64,000 bases of DNA from Flavobacterium buctense (GCF_014486695.1 NZ_JACTAB010000002.1:248001-312000), one strand, 5' to 3'. Shown: positions 18,928 to 27,505, numbered from the stretch's first letter. The notes: a model not told the origin generated them from the letters alone. Made by a program: numbers and translations.

Positions 18928-19839
18928 TTGAAAAAGCAGCATTACATATTCCTTTTTTTTTGCTGTTCGAGTTTGCTTTGGGCGCAAAATGGTATAGAAA
19001 ACTTTCTAAAGCCTTCGGATTCTTTAAATCATACACGACTCAAAGCAGTAGTGATTTCTGAGACAGTGATTGGTGCCACAGCCTTAATTGGTTTAAACCA
19101 ACTTTGGTATGCTGATTATCCACGTTCCGATTTTCATTTTATTAATGACAATGCCGAATGGTTGCAAATGGACAAAGCCGGTCATGTTTTTTCCGCTTAT
19201 CATTTGGGTAGTTTTGGCGCCAATGCTTTAAAATGGAGTGGTTCAAGTAGAAAAAGTCAATTGATTTATGGTTCAACATTGGGTTTGGCTTTCCTAACCA
19301 CTGTTGAGATTTTTGATGGCTATTCCGCGAATTGGGGTGCGTCTTTAGGAGATGTTGCAGCGAATGTTTCCGGAACGGCTTTATTTGTTTCACAAGAATT
19401 GCTTTGGAAAGAGCAACGAATTGTGCCCAAATTTTCTTTTCACACTACTCCATATGCCTCAGCTCGACCTAATGTTTTGGGCAGTTCTTTGTCGGAACAA
19501 ATTCTAAAAGATTACAACGGTCAAACTTATTGGCTTTCGGCTAACATTCATTCGTTTACCAAGACATCAAAAATTCCGAAATGGTTGAATTTCGCCATAG
19601 GTTATGGAGCCGAAGGAATGATCACCGGAAACGACGAATTGGTTAACACTGTTTTTCTTCCCGAAAGCAAAAGATTGCGTCAATTTTACCTCAGTCTCGA
19701 CGTTGATCTAACGAAAATTGAAACAAAATCTCATTTTGTTAAGACTATTTTAACAATTTTCAATACGATTAAAATTCCAGCTCCAACGTTTGAAATAAGG
19801 GGTTGCGGAGGTTCTAAGTTGCACTTAATCTACTTTTAG
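18928..19839 (+). CDS. DUF2279 (YfiM-like) envelope protein
   Basis: 303 residues beginning with TTG, 3 bp after the mltG stop. A signal peptide (1-19, ending LLWAQ) is followed by the DUF2279 region: LNQLWYADYPRSDFHFINDN, EWLQMDKAGHVFSAYHLG (conserved D-K-x-G-H) and DGYSANWGASLGDVAANVSG. Several hydrophobic stretches and the C-terminal basic beta segments suggest an outer-membrane-associated protein. The family has no established function. Operon position behind dapF and mltG hints at cell-wall maintenance; that is inference only. Confidence 0.82.
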   Translation: MKKQHYIFLFFCCSSLLWAQNGIENFLKPSDSLNHTRLKAVVISETVIGATALIGLNQLWYADYPRSDFHFINDNAEWLQMDKAGHVFSAYHLGSFGANALKWSGSSRKSQLIYGSTLGLAFLTTVEIFDGYSANWGASLGDVAANVSGTALFVSQELLWKEQRIVPKFSFHTTPYASARPNVLGSSLSEQILKDYNGQTYWLSANIHSFTKTSKIPKWLNFAIGYGAEGMITGNDELVNTVFLPESKRLRQFYLSLDVDLTKIETKSHFVKTILTIFNTIKIPAPTFEIRGCGGSKLHLIYF

Positions 19840-19881
19840 GGTAGTTTAACTGCTTGATATTCAATTTTATAAAATAAGTTG

Positions 19882-19889
19882 TATATTTG
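19882..19889 (+). promoter_or_regulatory. Promoter -7 element of the lysozyme-like gene
   Basis: TATATTTG, a full TAnnTTTG match 48 bp before the ATG at 19937. TTG at 19854-19856 is 25 bp away, a little beyond the usual spacing. Confidence 0.55.
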
Positions 19890-19936
19890 CACCCGGTAAT
19901 TTCATGTCGGTGACAGCGCTTGAGAAATAACATTTA

Positions 19937-20572
19937 ATGATAAAAAAAGGAATTTTTTACACATCAATCCTACTAGTAGTAGCTTTCATAAGCTCAGGTT
20001 TTAAACCATACAATTCCCCAAGCAACTTCGGTTTTCGAGTTGATGAAAATAATAGACTTTTATATGTCTTTCCATCCGAGAATACGATTGACTATTTGAG
20101 TCCTAGAGTCCCATTTAAGGGGAAGTATTTTATTGGCTATAAAGATGCGGTTGCGCACAAAGAATCACAAGGAAAATACAAAAAAATAAATACTTTAGGG
20201 TATTTAGGTAAATATCAATTTGGGGTTGAAACTCTCAAGTCAATAGGGATTCACGATAGTTCGGCCTTTTTGAACAATCCAAAACTACAAGAGAAGGCTT
20301 TTGTTACCTTACTTTCCAAAAATAAATACGAATTGAAAAAGTACATCAAAGACTTTGAAGGAAAAGTGATTGATGGGGTTAAGATTACCGAATCCGGTAT
20401 TTTAGCAGCGGCACATTTAGGAGGAACCGGTTCAGTAAAACGTTTTCTTAATACCAGAGGCGCCAAAAAATGTAAAGACGAATACGGAACTTCAGTAAAA
20501 ACATATCTCAGAGATTTTGGTGGATTTGAAACTCATGGTATTAAAGCCATCAAAAATGCTAAAGTGCAATAA
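19937..20572 (+). CDS. Secreted lysozyme-like (SLT-fold) protein, putative
   Basis: 211 residues with a signal peptide at about 1-22. The mature part holds GYKDAVAHKESQGKYKKINT followed by GYLGKYQFGVETLKSIG. An Glu in a K-E-S-x-G context followed by a G-x-Y-Q-F-G motif is the usual layout of lytic transglycosylase/lysozyme-type active sites. A later segment, SGILAAAHLGGTGSVKRFLN, matches the helix that closes such folds. It would cut peptidoglycan glycan strands in the periplasm. Substrate and activity are inferred; related Flavobacterium proteins are often labelled as LysM or peptidoglycan-binding. Confidence 0.6.
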   Translation: MIKKGIFYTSILLVVAFISSGFKPYNSPSNFGFRVDENNRLLYVFPSENTIDYLSPRVPFKGKYFIGYKDAVAHKESQGKYKKINTLGYLGKYQFGVETLKSIGIHDSSAFLNNPKLQEKAFVTLLSKNKYELKKYIKDFEGKVIDGVKITESGILAAAHLGGTGSVKRFLNTRGAKKCKDEYGTSVKTYLRDFGGFETHGIKAIKNAKVQ

Positions 20573-20584
20573 TTACGTTTTTAT

Positions 20585-21307
20585 TTAAAATTTATGGATA
20601 ATAAAAATAGTAGGTCGGTTGTGTAAATCGACCTTTGTTTTTTTCCAATCTGTCACTCGAAGTGTTTTAATGTATTCTGTTGGCAAAGTAATGTCGGTCG
20701 CAACACAAAGATGTGTATTTGGCTGTAAGGCTTGTAAAACATCTTCCAACAACTTATTGTTTCGATAAGGGGTTTCTATAAAAAGTTGAGATTGGTTTTT
20801 ATCAAAGGATAACTTTTCAAAGTTTTTTAGTGCCGATTTTTTTTCGCTTTTATCAATAGGCAAATACCCATTAAAAGCAAAACTCTGCCCGTTCATTCCA
20901 GAACCCATCATAGCCAATAAGATAGAAGATGGACCTACGAGTGGAATTACTTGTATACCTTTTTCGTGTGCCAATTTTACAATCACCGCGCCGGGATCAG
21001 CTACTCCGGGACAACCGGCTTCACTCATTAATCCGACATTTATTCCATTTAAGCAAGGTGCAATCATAGCGTTGTGCTCGGAAATGTCAGTATGTTTGTT
21101 GAGTGCAGATAATTTTAAACTGGCCTGAACCTTTTCAGGATTGACAGACTTAATAAATTTCCTAGCGGTTTTTTCGTTTTCTACTATATAAGTGTCGATG
21201 AAATTTATAGCCCTTTTTACCGATTGTGGCAATACATCATCAGGATTCATTTCGCCCAAAGTGGTCGGAATCAAATAGAGTTTTCCTTTAAGAGTTGTAG
21301 GATTCAT
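20585..21307 (-). CDS. SAM-dependent methyltransferase, RsmI-like tetrapyrrole methylase fold
   Basis: 240 residues. KGKLYLIPTTLGEMNPDDVL at the N terminus, then GLMSEAGCPGVADPGAVIVK (RsmI-type SAM site) and VIPLVGPSSILLAMMGSGMN. RsmI 2'-O-methylates C1402 of 16S rRNA, but this is a shorter, diverged relative, and the target may differ. Its ATG overlaps the phosphatase stop by 4 bp (ATGA), so the two are co-translated. Confidence 0.85.
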   Translation of the reverse strand: MNPTTLKGKLYLIPTTLGEMNPDDVLPQSVKRAINFIDTYIVENEKTARKFIKSVNPEKVQASLKLSALNKHTDISEHNAMIAPCLNGINVGLMSEAGCPGVADPGAVIVKLAHEKGIQVIPLVGPSSILLAMMGSGMNGQSFAFNGYLPIDKSEKKSALKNFEKLSFDKNQSQLFIETPYRNNKLLEDVLQALQPNTHLCVATDITLPTEYIKTLRVTDWKKTKVDLHNRPTIFIIHKF

Positions 21308-21771
21308 GAGTGTTTTTCCATCAATTTTTTCGCCAAAATATCGCAGGTTTCATCCAGCATTTCATACACCATATCGAAACCGTTTTGTAAACCATAGTAA
21401 GGATCGGGAACATCCACATTTTCACCGGGAAATAAATGGTTTAATATCATGTCAACTTTTGCTTTATGAGCATCAGTTTTGGCTAAATCAATGACATTGT
21501 CAAAATTAGCGCTATCCATTACATAGATATAGTCAAACTCGTCAAAATCTTTTGAAGTGAATTGTCTGCCTTTCTGCTTGGTAATGTCTAACCCATTTTT
21601 TTGAGCCACCAGAATAGAACGCTGATCAGGTTGTTTGCCAATGTGGTAATTTCCTGTTCCGGCAGAATCTACAAAGAACTTATCTTGTGGTAGTTTGGAC
21701 GCAAGTAATCCTTCTGCCAAAGGAGATCGGCAAATATTACCTAAACAAACCATTAAAATTTTAACGGGCAT
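21304..21771 (-). CDS. Low-molecular-weight protein tyrosine phosphatase
   Basis: 155 residues. The P-loop is CLGNICRSPLAEG (C9-x5-R15) and the catalytic Asp is in the C-terminal DVPDPYYG motif. It is a cytoplasmic cysteine phosphatase. In other bacteria such enzymes partner with tyrosine kinases of capsule export, or act on phospho-arginine. No tyrosine-kinase gene is nearby here, so its substrate is open. Coupled to the downstream methyltransferase by a 4-bp overlap and lies just downstream of dnaA. Confidence 0.92.
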   Translation of the reverse strand: MPVKILMVCLGNICRSPLAEGLLASKLPQDKFFVDSAGTGNYHIGKQPDQRSILVAQKNGLDITKQKGRQFTSKDFDEFDYIYVMDSANFDNVIDLAKTDAHKAKVDMILNHLFPGENVDVPDPYYGLQNGFDMVYEMLDETCDILAKKLMEKHS

Positions 21772-21809
21772 ATACTTTTTCTAAGCTGCAAACTTAGTCA
21801 AAAAGCTAT

Positions 21810-23237
21810 TTATAGCGATAATTTTTTGTGAATATCTTCTACAAATTTTTTGAACTGTTTGTCAGTGGAAACTAGGTTGTCAACGGTTTTACAGGCGTGT
21901 AAAACAGTAGCGTGATCTCGGTCTCCAATTTGGGAACCAATATTTGCCAAAGAAGATTTGGTAAACTTCTTAGCAAAGAACATAGCCAATTGTCGGGCTT
22001 GCACCACGTGGCGTTTTCTGGTTTTTGACTGCAAAGTGTCTACATCCAATTGGAAATAATCCGAAACTACTTTTTGGATATAGTCGATGGAGATTTCGCG
22101 TTTTACATTCTTAACGAATTTTTCTACCACACTTTTCGCCAAATCCAAAGTCACTTCTTTTTTGTTGAAAGACGATTGGGCAATCAAAGAAATTATGGCA
22201 CCCTCTAATTCTCTCACATTAGATTTGATATTTCTGGCTACATATTCTACAATCTCTTCCGGCATTTCAACGCCATCTCGGTATAGAATATTTTTAAGGA
22301 TAGAAATTCTGGTTTCGTAATCCGGTTGGTGTAACTCGGCTGACAATCCCCATTTGAAACGCGACAACAAACGTTGTTCGATGTCTTGCATGTCAACCGG
22401 AGCTTTGTCCGAAGTTAGGATTACTTGTTTACCATTTTGGTGTAAGTAATTAAAGATATGGAAGAATACATCCTGCGTCCCTGATTTTCCGGAAAGGAAT
22501 TGAACGTCGTCAATAATCAATACATCGATTAATTGGTAGAAATGAATAAAATCGTTTCTGTTATTTTTCTTAACCGAATCAATATATTGTTGCGTGAATA
22601 CTTCAGCAGAAATATACAAAACGGTTTTTTCTGGATATTTGTCTTTGATTTCAACCCCGATAGCATGTGCTAAATGGGTTTTTCCTAAACCAACGCCACC
22701 AAAAATCAATAGTGGATTAAAAGAAGTTCCGCCAGGTTTATTGGCCACAGCCATACCGGCAGAGCGCGCTAAACGGTTAGAATCACCTTCTAGGAAATTA
22801 TCGAAACTGTAATTTGGATTGAGTTGCGATTCGATTTTTAAATTTCTGATGCCCGGAATTACAAAAGGATTCTTTAGTTCAGGATTCAGGTTTTTAAACG
22901 GAGCGTCTACGTCTTGAGATTTTATTGGACTGCGGTGCGCACTTGGCAATTGTTCCGTAAACGGTTGTTTATTGCCATAAGTGTTTTCCATTTTGATTTT
23001 ATAGAGTAACTTTGCGTTTTTTCCGAGTTCTTTGGTTAACGCTACCTTCAATAATTTAACGTAGTGTTCTTCGAGCCATTCGTAGAAAAATTTACTAGGC
23101 ACTTGAATGTACAAAGCGTTGTCTGTAAGTTCAACTGACTTAATCGGTTCAAACCAAGTTTTGAAAGCTTGTTCTTGAATATTGTCTTTTATGAATTCAA
23201 GACAGTTTTCCCATACCGATTGCGCAGTTTTGCTCAT
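21810..23237 (-). CDS. dnaA: Chromosomal replication initiator DnaA
   Basis: 475 residues. Domain I (1-85) starts MSKTAQSVWENCLEFIKD; domain III AAA+ has Walker A FGGVGLGKTHLAHAIG (about 180) and Walker B DVLIIDDVQFLSGK; sensor II lies near NVRELEGAI. The domain IV helix-turn-helix has the DnaA signature IGDRDHATVLHACKTVDNL. It binds DnaA boxes and opens oriC. Upstream DNA carries a DnaA box over a promoter-like element. dnaN is not adjacent, as is common in Bacteroidota, so gene position alone does not mark the origin. Confidence 0.97.
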   Translation of the reverse strand: MSKTAQSVWENCLEFIKDNIQEQAFKTWFEPIKSVELTDNALYIQVPSKFFYEWLEEHYVKLLKVALTKELGKNAKLLYKIKMENTYGNKQPFTEQLPSAHRSPIKSQDVDAPFKNLNPELKNPFVIPGIRNLKIESQLNPNYSFDNFLEGDSNRLARSAGMAVANKPGGTSFNPLLIFGGVGLGKTHLAHAIGVEIKDKYPEKTVLYISAEVFTQQYIDSVKKNNRNDFIHFYQLIDVLIIDDVQFLSGKSGTQDVFFHIFNYLHQNGKQVILTSDKAPVDMQDIEQRLLSRFKWGLSAELHQPDYETRISILKNILYRDGVEMPEEIVEYVARNIKSNVRELEGAIISLIAQSSFNKKEVTLDLAKSVVEKFVKNVKREISIDYIQKVVSDYFQLDVDTLQSKTRKRHVVQARQLAMFFAKKFTKSSLANIGSQIGDRDHATVLHACKTVDNLVSTDKQFKKFVEDIHKKLSL

Positions 23238-23318
23238 ATTTGGTTTAAAATTATAGTAATTATTGTTAGGTTATTTTGACAAAAATGACAATGAAAATCG
23301 CCATGTTTTTTGGGATAA

Positions 23319-23333
23319 CAAATATGTGAATAA
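23319..23333 (-). promoter_or_regulatory. DnaA box overlapping a promoter-like element upstream of dnaA
   Basis: The minus strand reads TTATTCACATATTTG. TTATTCACA (23325-23333) is a perfect TTATNCACA box, and CATATTTG (23319-23326) is one base from TAnnTTTG. The overlap would let DnaA repress its own gene. Flanking DNA on the far side (23340-23385) is very AT-rich, but a single perfect box is too little to call an origin. Confidence 0.5.
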
Positions 23334-23424
23334 AATTCGTTAAAAAAAATTTAAATGGTATTGATTTTTTAAAAATATTGTTGTAAAGGGAAGTTTGATT
23401 ATAGATTAAAAGCAAAAAAAACAG

Positions 23425-23823
23425 ATGAAAGAACATCAGATTCAAGTTAGAGTTCGTTACTCGGAAACCGACCAAATGAGTGTGGTTTATCACGGAAATT
23501 ATGTGCCTTATTTTGAGATGGGACGCGTGGAATGGCTCAGAAACAAAGGGATTTCATATAAATCACTAGAAGAAAGCGGAATTGCTTTACCCATAGTTTC
23601 CATGACGATAAATTACAAAAAACCAGCACGTTATGACGACTTACTTACAGTGATTACCAAGTTCAAAAGTCAATCTTCAGTGAAGATAGAATTCGATTGT
23701 GAAATTCGCAACGAAAATGGTGAGTTATTAACAACTGCACATTTTATACTCGTATTTGTGGACATAAATTTAGGAAAACCTATTGCGCCGCCACAATACA
23801 TTTTGGACATCATGAATGATTAA
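23425..23823 (+). CDS. Hot-dog fold acyl-CoA thioesterase (YbgC/4HBT type)
   Basis: 132 residues. VRVRYSETDQMSVVYHGNYV holds the D-Q-M-x-x-V-Y-H-x-N-Y core of the 4-hydroxybenzoyl-CoA thioesterase/YbgC family, followed by FEMGRVEWLRNKGISY. It hydrolyses acyl-CoA thioesters in the cytoplasm; chain-length preference is unknown. It starts 187 bp from the divergent dnaA start and ends 4 bp over the convergent YigZ-family gene. Confidence 0.9.
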   Translation: MKEHQIQVRVRYSETDQMSVVYHGNYVPYFEMGRVEWLRNKGISYKSLEESGIALPIVSMTINYKKPARYDDLLTVITKFKSQSSVKIEFDCEIRNENGELLTTAHFILVFVDINLGKPIAPPQYILDIMND

Positions 23824-24422
23824 ATTTTTTCAATCTCAATTTCAAACAAATTACTAAAAATGTCGACTATATTTTCGGCATTTTTTTTTCGGGTGGCGAT
23901 TTCAATTTGGCAACTTTCGGCCATTCTTTGATTGATGATATTTAGGTTTTTTTCTTTGATGACTCGCATGACTTTATTCATGTTTTTATAATCAAAGGAA
24001 ATGAGGTAATGAAAATCTATGGTTTTTTCTATAATGTCAGCTTCCTCTAATGCCATTTGTGCTGCGGTTCGGTAAGCGGTAATCAAGCCACCAACTCCTA
24101 ATTTTATGCCACCAAAAAATCGAACGATGACAACTAATATATTGGTAACCCCAAAAGACTGAATTTGACCATAAATAGACATGCCTGCAGAATTGCTGGG
24201 TTCACCGTCATCATTAGCCCGAAAAGTTAAGGTTTCAGTTCCGAGTTGGTACGCATAGCAAAAATGAACCGCACTGTGATGTTGCTTTCGCAATTGTTCT
24301 AAGTGAATTTTGATTTCTGCTTCATTGGTTACCGGATAGGCATAGCCAAAAAACTTGCTGTTTTTTTCTTTATAAAGAATTTCCGGTGAAGGCAAAGCAA
24401 TAGTATTATAGGTGTCTTTCAA
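23820..24422 (-). CDS. YigZ/IMPACT family protein
   Basis: 200 residues. The N-terminal UPF0029 domain is clear: KNSKFFGYAYPV, HHSAVHFCYAYQLG, NDDGEPSNSAGMSIYGQI and VRFFGGIKLGVGGLITAYRT. A short ferredoxin-like C-terminal domain follows (about 140-200). Relatives in eukaryotes (IMPACT) affect translation control, but the bacterial role is unsettled. It is convergent with the thioesterase, sharing 4 bp at the stops. Confidence 0.92.
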   Translation of the reverse strand: MKDTYNTIALPSPEILYKEKNSKFFGYAYPVTNEAEIKIHLEQLRKQHHSAVHFCYAYQLGTETLTFRANDDGEPSNSAGMSIYGQIQSFGVTNILVVIVRFFGGIKLGVGGLITAYRTAAQMALEEADIIEKTIDFHYLISFDYKNMNKVMRVIKEKNLNIINQRMAESCQIEIATRKKNAENIVDIFSNLFEIEIEKI

Positions 24423-24457
24423 TGAAAATATTATTGAAAATTGATATTCTATTGAAA

Positions 24458-25069
24458 TTAGGAGAAAGGTAAATGCTTTTGGTCAAACAAATTCACCACA
24501 TCTTCTTGTCCAACTTTTAAATTCCAGACATGAAGTCCAAGACTTTCGGCCACATCGGTGTTTTCTTTCTTGTCATCTACAAATAAAGTTCGCTTTGGTG
24601 ACAAGTCGTGTTTGTTCATTATAGTGGTAAAAATTTCCGGCTGAGGTTTTCGCATGCCCATTTCATAGGAGTAATAGACTTTTTCAAAACAACGGTAAAA
24701 ATCGGAATAGAAAGACATACCCACTTTGTGCTCAAAACGGTTGATGTGAATCGAATCGGTATTAGTTAAAAGAAATAAGCGGTATTTATTGGATAACAAT
24801 TGTAAAAATTCTAAACGGTACAAAGGAAAATCTCCAATAACAGAATTCCAGGCTTTGGTAATCTCTTCAATAGAAGCATTGGGAATGAATTTGTGAAAAC
24901 TTTCCACAAATTGTACGTCGGTTATTTGACCTTTTTCAAACAAATCATTTTGGGTTAATAACTCGTCATTTGGGCCATCAAGTCCTAATTTTTTAAACTC
25001 TTCTATCGATTTTTCTTTTTCAAGATTGATAAAGACATCGCCAAAATCGAAAATTATTGTGTTAATCAT
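24458..25069 (-). CDS. HAD-superfamily hydrolase (YihX-like phosphatase)
   Basis: 203 residues. Motif I is IIFDFGDVFINLEKE (nucleophile Asp at about 8). Motif II is LFLLTNTDSIHI, the lysine lies in YYSYEMGMRKPQPEIF, and motif IV is RTLFVDDKKENTDVAESLG. The DFGDV form in place of DxDGT places it with YihX-like sugar-phosphate or nucleotide phosphatases; the substrate is unknown. It overlaps the 3' end of ribD by 8 bp and so is likely co-transcribed with it. A dedicated role in riboflavin synthesis (removing phosphate from the RibD product) is a tempting but untested guess. Confidence 0.85.
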   Translation of the reverse strand: MINTIIFDFGDVFINLEKEKSIEEFKKLGLDGPNDELLTQNDLFEKGQITDVQFVESFHKFIPNASIEEITKAWNSVIGDFPLYRLEFLQLLSNKYRLFLLTNTDSIHINRFEHKVGMSFYSDFYRCFEKVYYSYEMGMRKPQPEIFTTIMNKHDLSPKRTLFVDDKKENTDVAESLGLHVWNLKVGQEDVVNLFDQKHLPFS

Positions 25070-26099
25070 GGTTTAAAAAAAGTTTAAGTTGGTCGTCTTT
25101 TATGTCAGTTACTTTGGATATTTTATTCAATAAAGGTGCTTTTATACCTTCATTTAAAGAAATATTACCCTTAAAAATCCTAGCTTCATCCCAAAGATTA
25201 TCGGCTATAAAAGTTTCCAAGGTTTGTTTTCCACCTTCAACAATGACAGATTGGATGCCGTATCGGTATAAAATTCCGATGATTTTTTGGGTTAGTTGCT
25301 TATCAAAGATAACACTTTCATAAATAAGATTTTCGACTGATGTTAAATTTTCTCGCTCGGTAATAACGATAGTTTTTGTTTTTCCGTCTTTTAAAAAATA
25401 GTCGCTTGTAATTTTTCCGGTTCTGTCTAAAACTATCCTAATCGGATTATTTCCCGTCCAATCGCGAACATCTAATTTGGGGTTATCGTCCAAAACCGTT
25501 TGTGTTCCAACCAAAATGGCTTGCTCTTCACTTCGCCATTTGTGGGATAATTGGCGAGAATACGGGTTCGAAATCCAAACCGGTTCTTGTTTTTCTTTGG
25601 TTAGAGGCGCTATAAAACCATCTTTGCTTTCGGCCCATTTCAAAATAATATATGGTCGTTTTTTATTGTGGAAAGTAAAGAATCTTTTGTTCAGTTCGTT
25701 GCATTCGTCTTCTAAAATCCCAACCGTAATTTGACAACCGTTTTCAATTAATCGTTTGATTCCGGTTCCGGCTACTTTACTGTTTGGGTCAACGGTTCCA
25801 ATCACAACATTGGGAATTTTATGTTGGATAATTAAATCACAACAAGGCGGTGTTTTGCCAAAATGACTACAAGGTTCCAGTGATACATAAATAGTAGCTT
25901 TTGCCAAAAGCGATTTGTTTTTTACCGAATTAATAGCGTTGACTTCGGCATGTGGTTCTCCGGATTTTCGATGCCAACCTTCTCCGATGATTTTACCGTC
26001 ATGAACGATAACACTTCCAACCATTGGATTTGGATAGGTTGAGCCTAAACCATTTTTGGCCAATTCGATGCAGCGTTTTATGTAAATTTCTTCTATCTT
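25062..26099 (-). CDS. ribD: Riboflavin biosynthesis deaminase/reductase RibD
   Basis: 345 residues from the GTG at 26099 (first residues KIEEIYIKRCIELAK). Longer in-frame options run into the divergent GNAT gene, and the -7 element lies at 26107-26114. The N-terminal deaminase has zinc motif GEPHAEVNAI and PCSHFGKTPPCCDLI; the C-terminal reductase includes KWAESKDGFIAP, SNPYSRQLSHKWRSEEQAIL and GTQTVLDDNPKL. It converts the GTP-cyclohydrolase II product in two steps. ATG at 26120 would add seven residues. Followed by the HAD phosphatase with an 8-bp overlap. Confidence 0.9.
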   Translation of the reverse strand, partial: KIEEIYIKRCIELAKNGLGSTYPNPMVGSVIVHDGKIIGEGWHRKSGEPHAEVNAINSVKNKSLLAKATIYVSLEPCSHFGKTPPCCDLIIQHKIPNVVIGTVDPNSKVAGTGIKRLIENGCQITVGILEDECNELNKRFFTFHNKKRPYIILKWAESKDGFIAPLTKEKQEPVWISNPYSRQLSHKWRSEEQAILVGTQTVLDDNPKLDVRDWTGNNPIRIVLDRTGKITSDYFLKDGKTKTIVITERENLTSVENLIYESVIFDKQLTQKIIGILYRYGIQSVIVEGGKQTLETFIADNLWDEARIFKGNISLNEGIKAPLLNKISKVTDIKDDQLKLFLNHD

Positions 26100-26106
26100 C
26101 ACAACA

Positions 26107-26114
26107 CAAAAATA
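26107..26114 (-). promoter_or_regulatory. -7 element directly before ribD (possibly leaderless)
   Basis: The minus strand reads TATTTTTG, followed six bases later by the GTG used as the ribD start. A transcript beginning the usual 5-7 nt downstream would have little or no leader. Confidence 0.5.
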
Positions 26115-26130
26115 AGACATTACTTTTAGA

Positions 26131-26616
26131 ATGAGTAGCATACAAATCAGAGAAATCCAAAAGCAAGACAATCAGCAAATTGCAGCGGTAATACGAGAAG
26201 TTTTTATTTCAGATAATTTCCCCAAAACCGGAACTGCTTTTGCCGATGTGCAATTGGATTTTATGTTTGAAGCTTATGACCAAGCGCGAGCGACTTATTT
26301 TGTAGTCGAGAATGAGGGCAAAATCATTGGTGGAGCAGGCGTGAGTCAATTGGAAAACACTACAGAAAATATCTGCGAATTACAAAAAATGTACTTTTTA
26401 CAAGAGGCGAGAGGAAAAGGGATTGGTTCCCAAATGATTCAAAAATGTTTGGAAAAAGCCACTGAATTAGGTTACGAAAAATGCTACCTCGAAACCTTAC
26501 CTGAAATGGTAGCCGCTCAAAATTTGTATAAAAAAATGGGTTTTGAATACCTTTGCGCGCCTTTGGGCAATACCGGTCACACAACTTGCCCCGTTTGGAT
26601 GATTAAAAATTTATAG
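26131..26616 (+). CDS. GNAT family N-acetyltransferase
   Basis: 161 residues. IQIREIQKQDNQQIAAVIRE at the N terminus, the acetyl-CoA loop LQEARGKGIGSQMIQKCLEK (about 90-110) with the canonical R-G-x-G-x-G, and AAQNLYKKMGFEYL near the end. The acceptor is unknown. Its start lies 31 bp from the ribD start, divergent. It abuts prmC directly (TAG then ATG), so the pair forms an operon. Confidence 0.9.
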   Translation: MSSIQIREIQKQDNQQIAAVIREVFISDNFPKTGTAFADVQLDFMFEAYDQARATYFVVENEGKIIGGAGVSQLENTTENICELQKMYFLQEARGKGIGSQMIQKCLEKATELGYEKCYLETLPEMVAAQNLYKKMGFEYLCAPLGNTGHTTCPVWMIKNL

Positions 26617-27471
26617 ATGCTAATTAAAAACTACAAAACTACTTTTCTTCAAGAACTTTCTACTTTGTATGATGAAAAGGAAATCGAGAGTTTCTTTTAT
26701 TTAATATTGGAAAGTTTTCACCACAAAAAGCGAATTGATTTGGCGCTTAATCCGGAAATGGAAATGGACGCTGTACAATTGTTACGTTGGGAAAGTGTGT
26801 TGGTCGAATTGAAAAAGCAAAAACCCATTCAATATATTTTAGGGGAAACAGAATTCTATGGCTTACCGTTTTTAGTCAATGAAAATGTTTTGATACCACG
26901 GCCGGAAACGGAAGAATTGGTCGAGTTAATTATTACAGAGGTAAAAGGGAAAAGGGAAGAGGGAAAAGTTAGGATTATAGATATTGGCACCGGAAGCGGT
27001 TGCATTCCGATTGCTTTAAAAAAGAATTTACCGAATGCGGAAGTTTATGCGATTGATGTCTCCGAAAAAGCATTGGCTACCGCTCAAAAAAATGCGGAAT
27101 TGAATAATGTGGAAGTTTATTTTAGGTTGAAAGACATATTGGAAACCCAAGATTTAGAACAGCAATTTGATATTATCGTTTCTAATCCTCCTTATGTTCG
27201 GAATTTGGAAAAAGCGGAAATCAACTCGAATGTTTTAGAATACGAACCGCATTTAGCACTATTTGTTGAAGACAATGATGCTTTGCTCTTTTATCGAAAA
27301 ATAACCAAATTGGCTAAAAAGAATTTATATGAGAATGGGCAATTGTATTTTGAAATCAATCAATATTTAGGTAAAGAAACCGTTGCTTTGGTAGAAAGTT
27401 TTGGGTTTAAAAAGGTGAAATTGATAAAGGATTTTTACGGAAATGACAGAATGATTTCGGCAACGCTATAA
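26617..27471 (+). CDS. prmC: Release-factor glutamine methyltransferase
   Basis: 284 residues. N-terminal helical domain, then the SAM-binding Rossmann domain: IDIGTGSGCIPIALKKNLPN (about 122-141), VSNPPYVRNLEKAEI with the NPPY catalytic motif (about 185) and LFVEDNDALLFYRKI. It methylates the GGQ glutamine of RF1 and RF2, enabling termination. Just before the Rossmann domain, residues ~108-117 (VKGKREEGKV) are encoded by an A/G-rich direct repeat, apparently an expansion in a surface loop. It starts immediately after the GNAT stop. RF3 (prfC) is also in this window but not linked. Confidence 0.93.
   Translation: MLIKNYKTTFLQELSTLYDEKEIESFFYLILESFHHKKRIDLALNPEMEMDAVQLLRWESVLVELKKQKPIQYILGETEFYGLPFLVNENVLIPRPETEELVELIITEVKGKREEGKVRIIDIGTGSGCIPIALKKNLPNAEVYAIDVSEKALATAQKNAELNNVEVYFRLKDILETQDLEQQFDIIVSNPPYVRNLEKAEINSNVLEYEPHLALFVEDNDALLFYRKITKLAKKNLYENGQLYFEINQYLGKETVALVESFGFKKVKLIKDFYGNDRMISATL
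26942..26968 (+). repeat. A/G-rich direct repeat inside prmC
   Basis: About three units of AAAGGGAA / AAGGGAAG / AGGGAAAA, period 8 nt, in frame, coding for lysine/glycine/glutamate/arginine in a loop before the SAM site. Confidence 0.65.
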
Positions 27472-27505
27472 TACTGAACACTGTCAACGGAACATTGAAC
27501 ACTAA
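27472..27505. repeat. GAACA/TTGAACACT-type quasi-repeat between prmC and the permease
   Basis: The gap between these convergent genes is almost entirely made of variants of one ~10-nt word: ACTGAACACTG, TCAACGGAACAT, TGAACACTAA. No T-run terminator is present, so it may take that place. Confidence 0.55.

Noticed and set aside
23238..23424. Chromosomal origin next to dnaA
   Set aside because: Only one perfect DnaA box was found and no dnaN or other origin-linked gene is adjacent; evidence is too thin for an origin feature.
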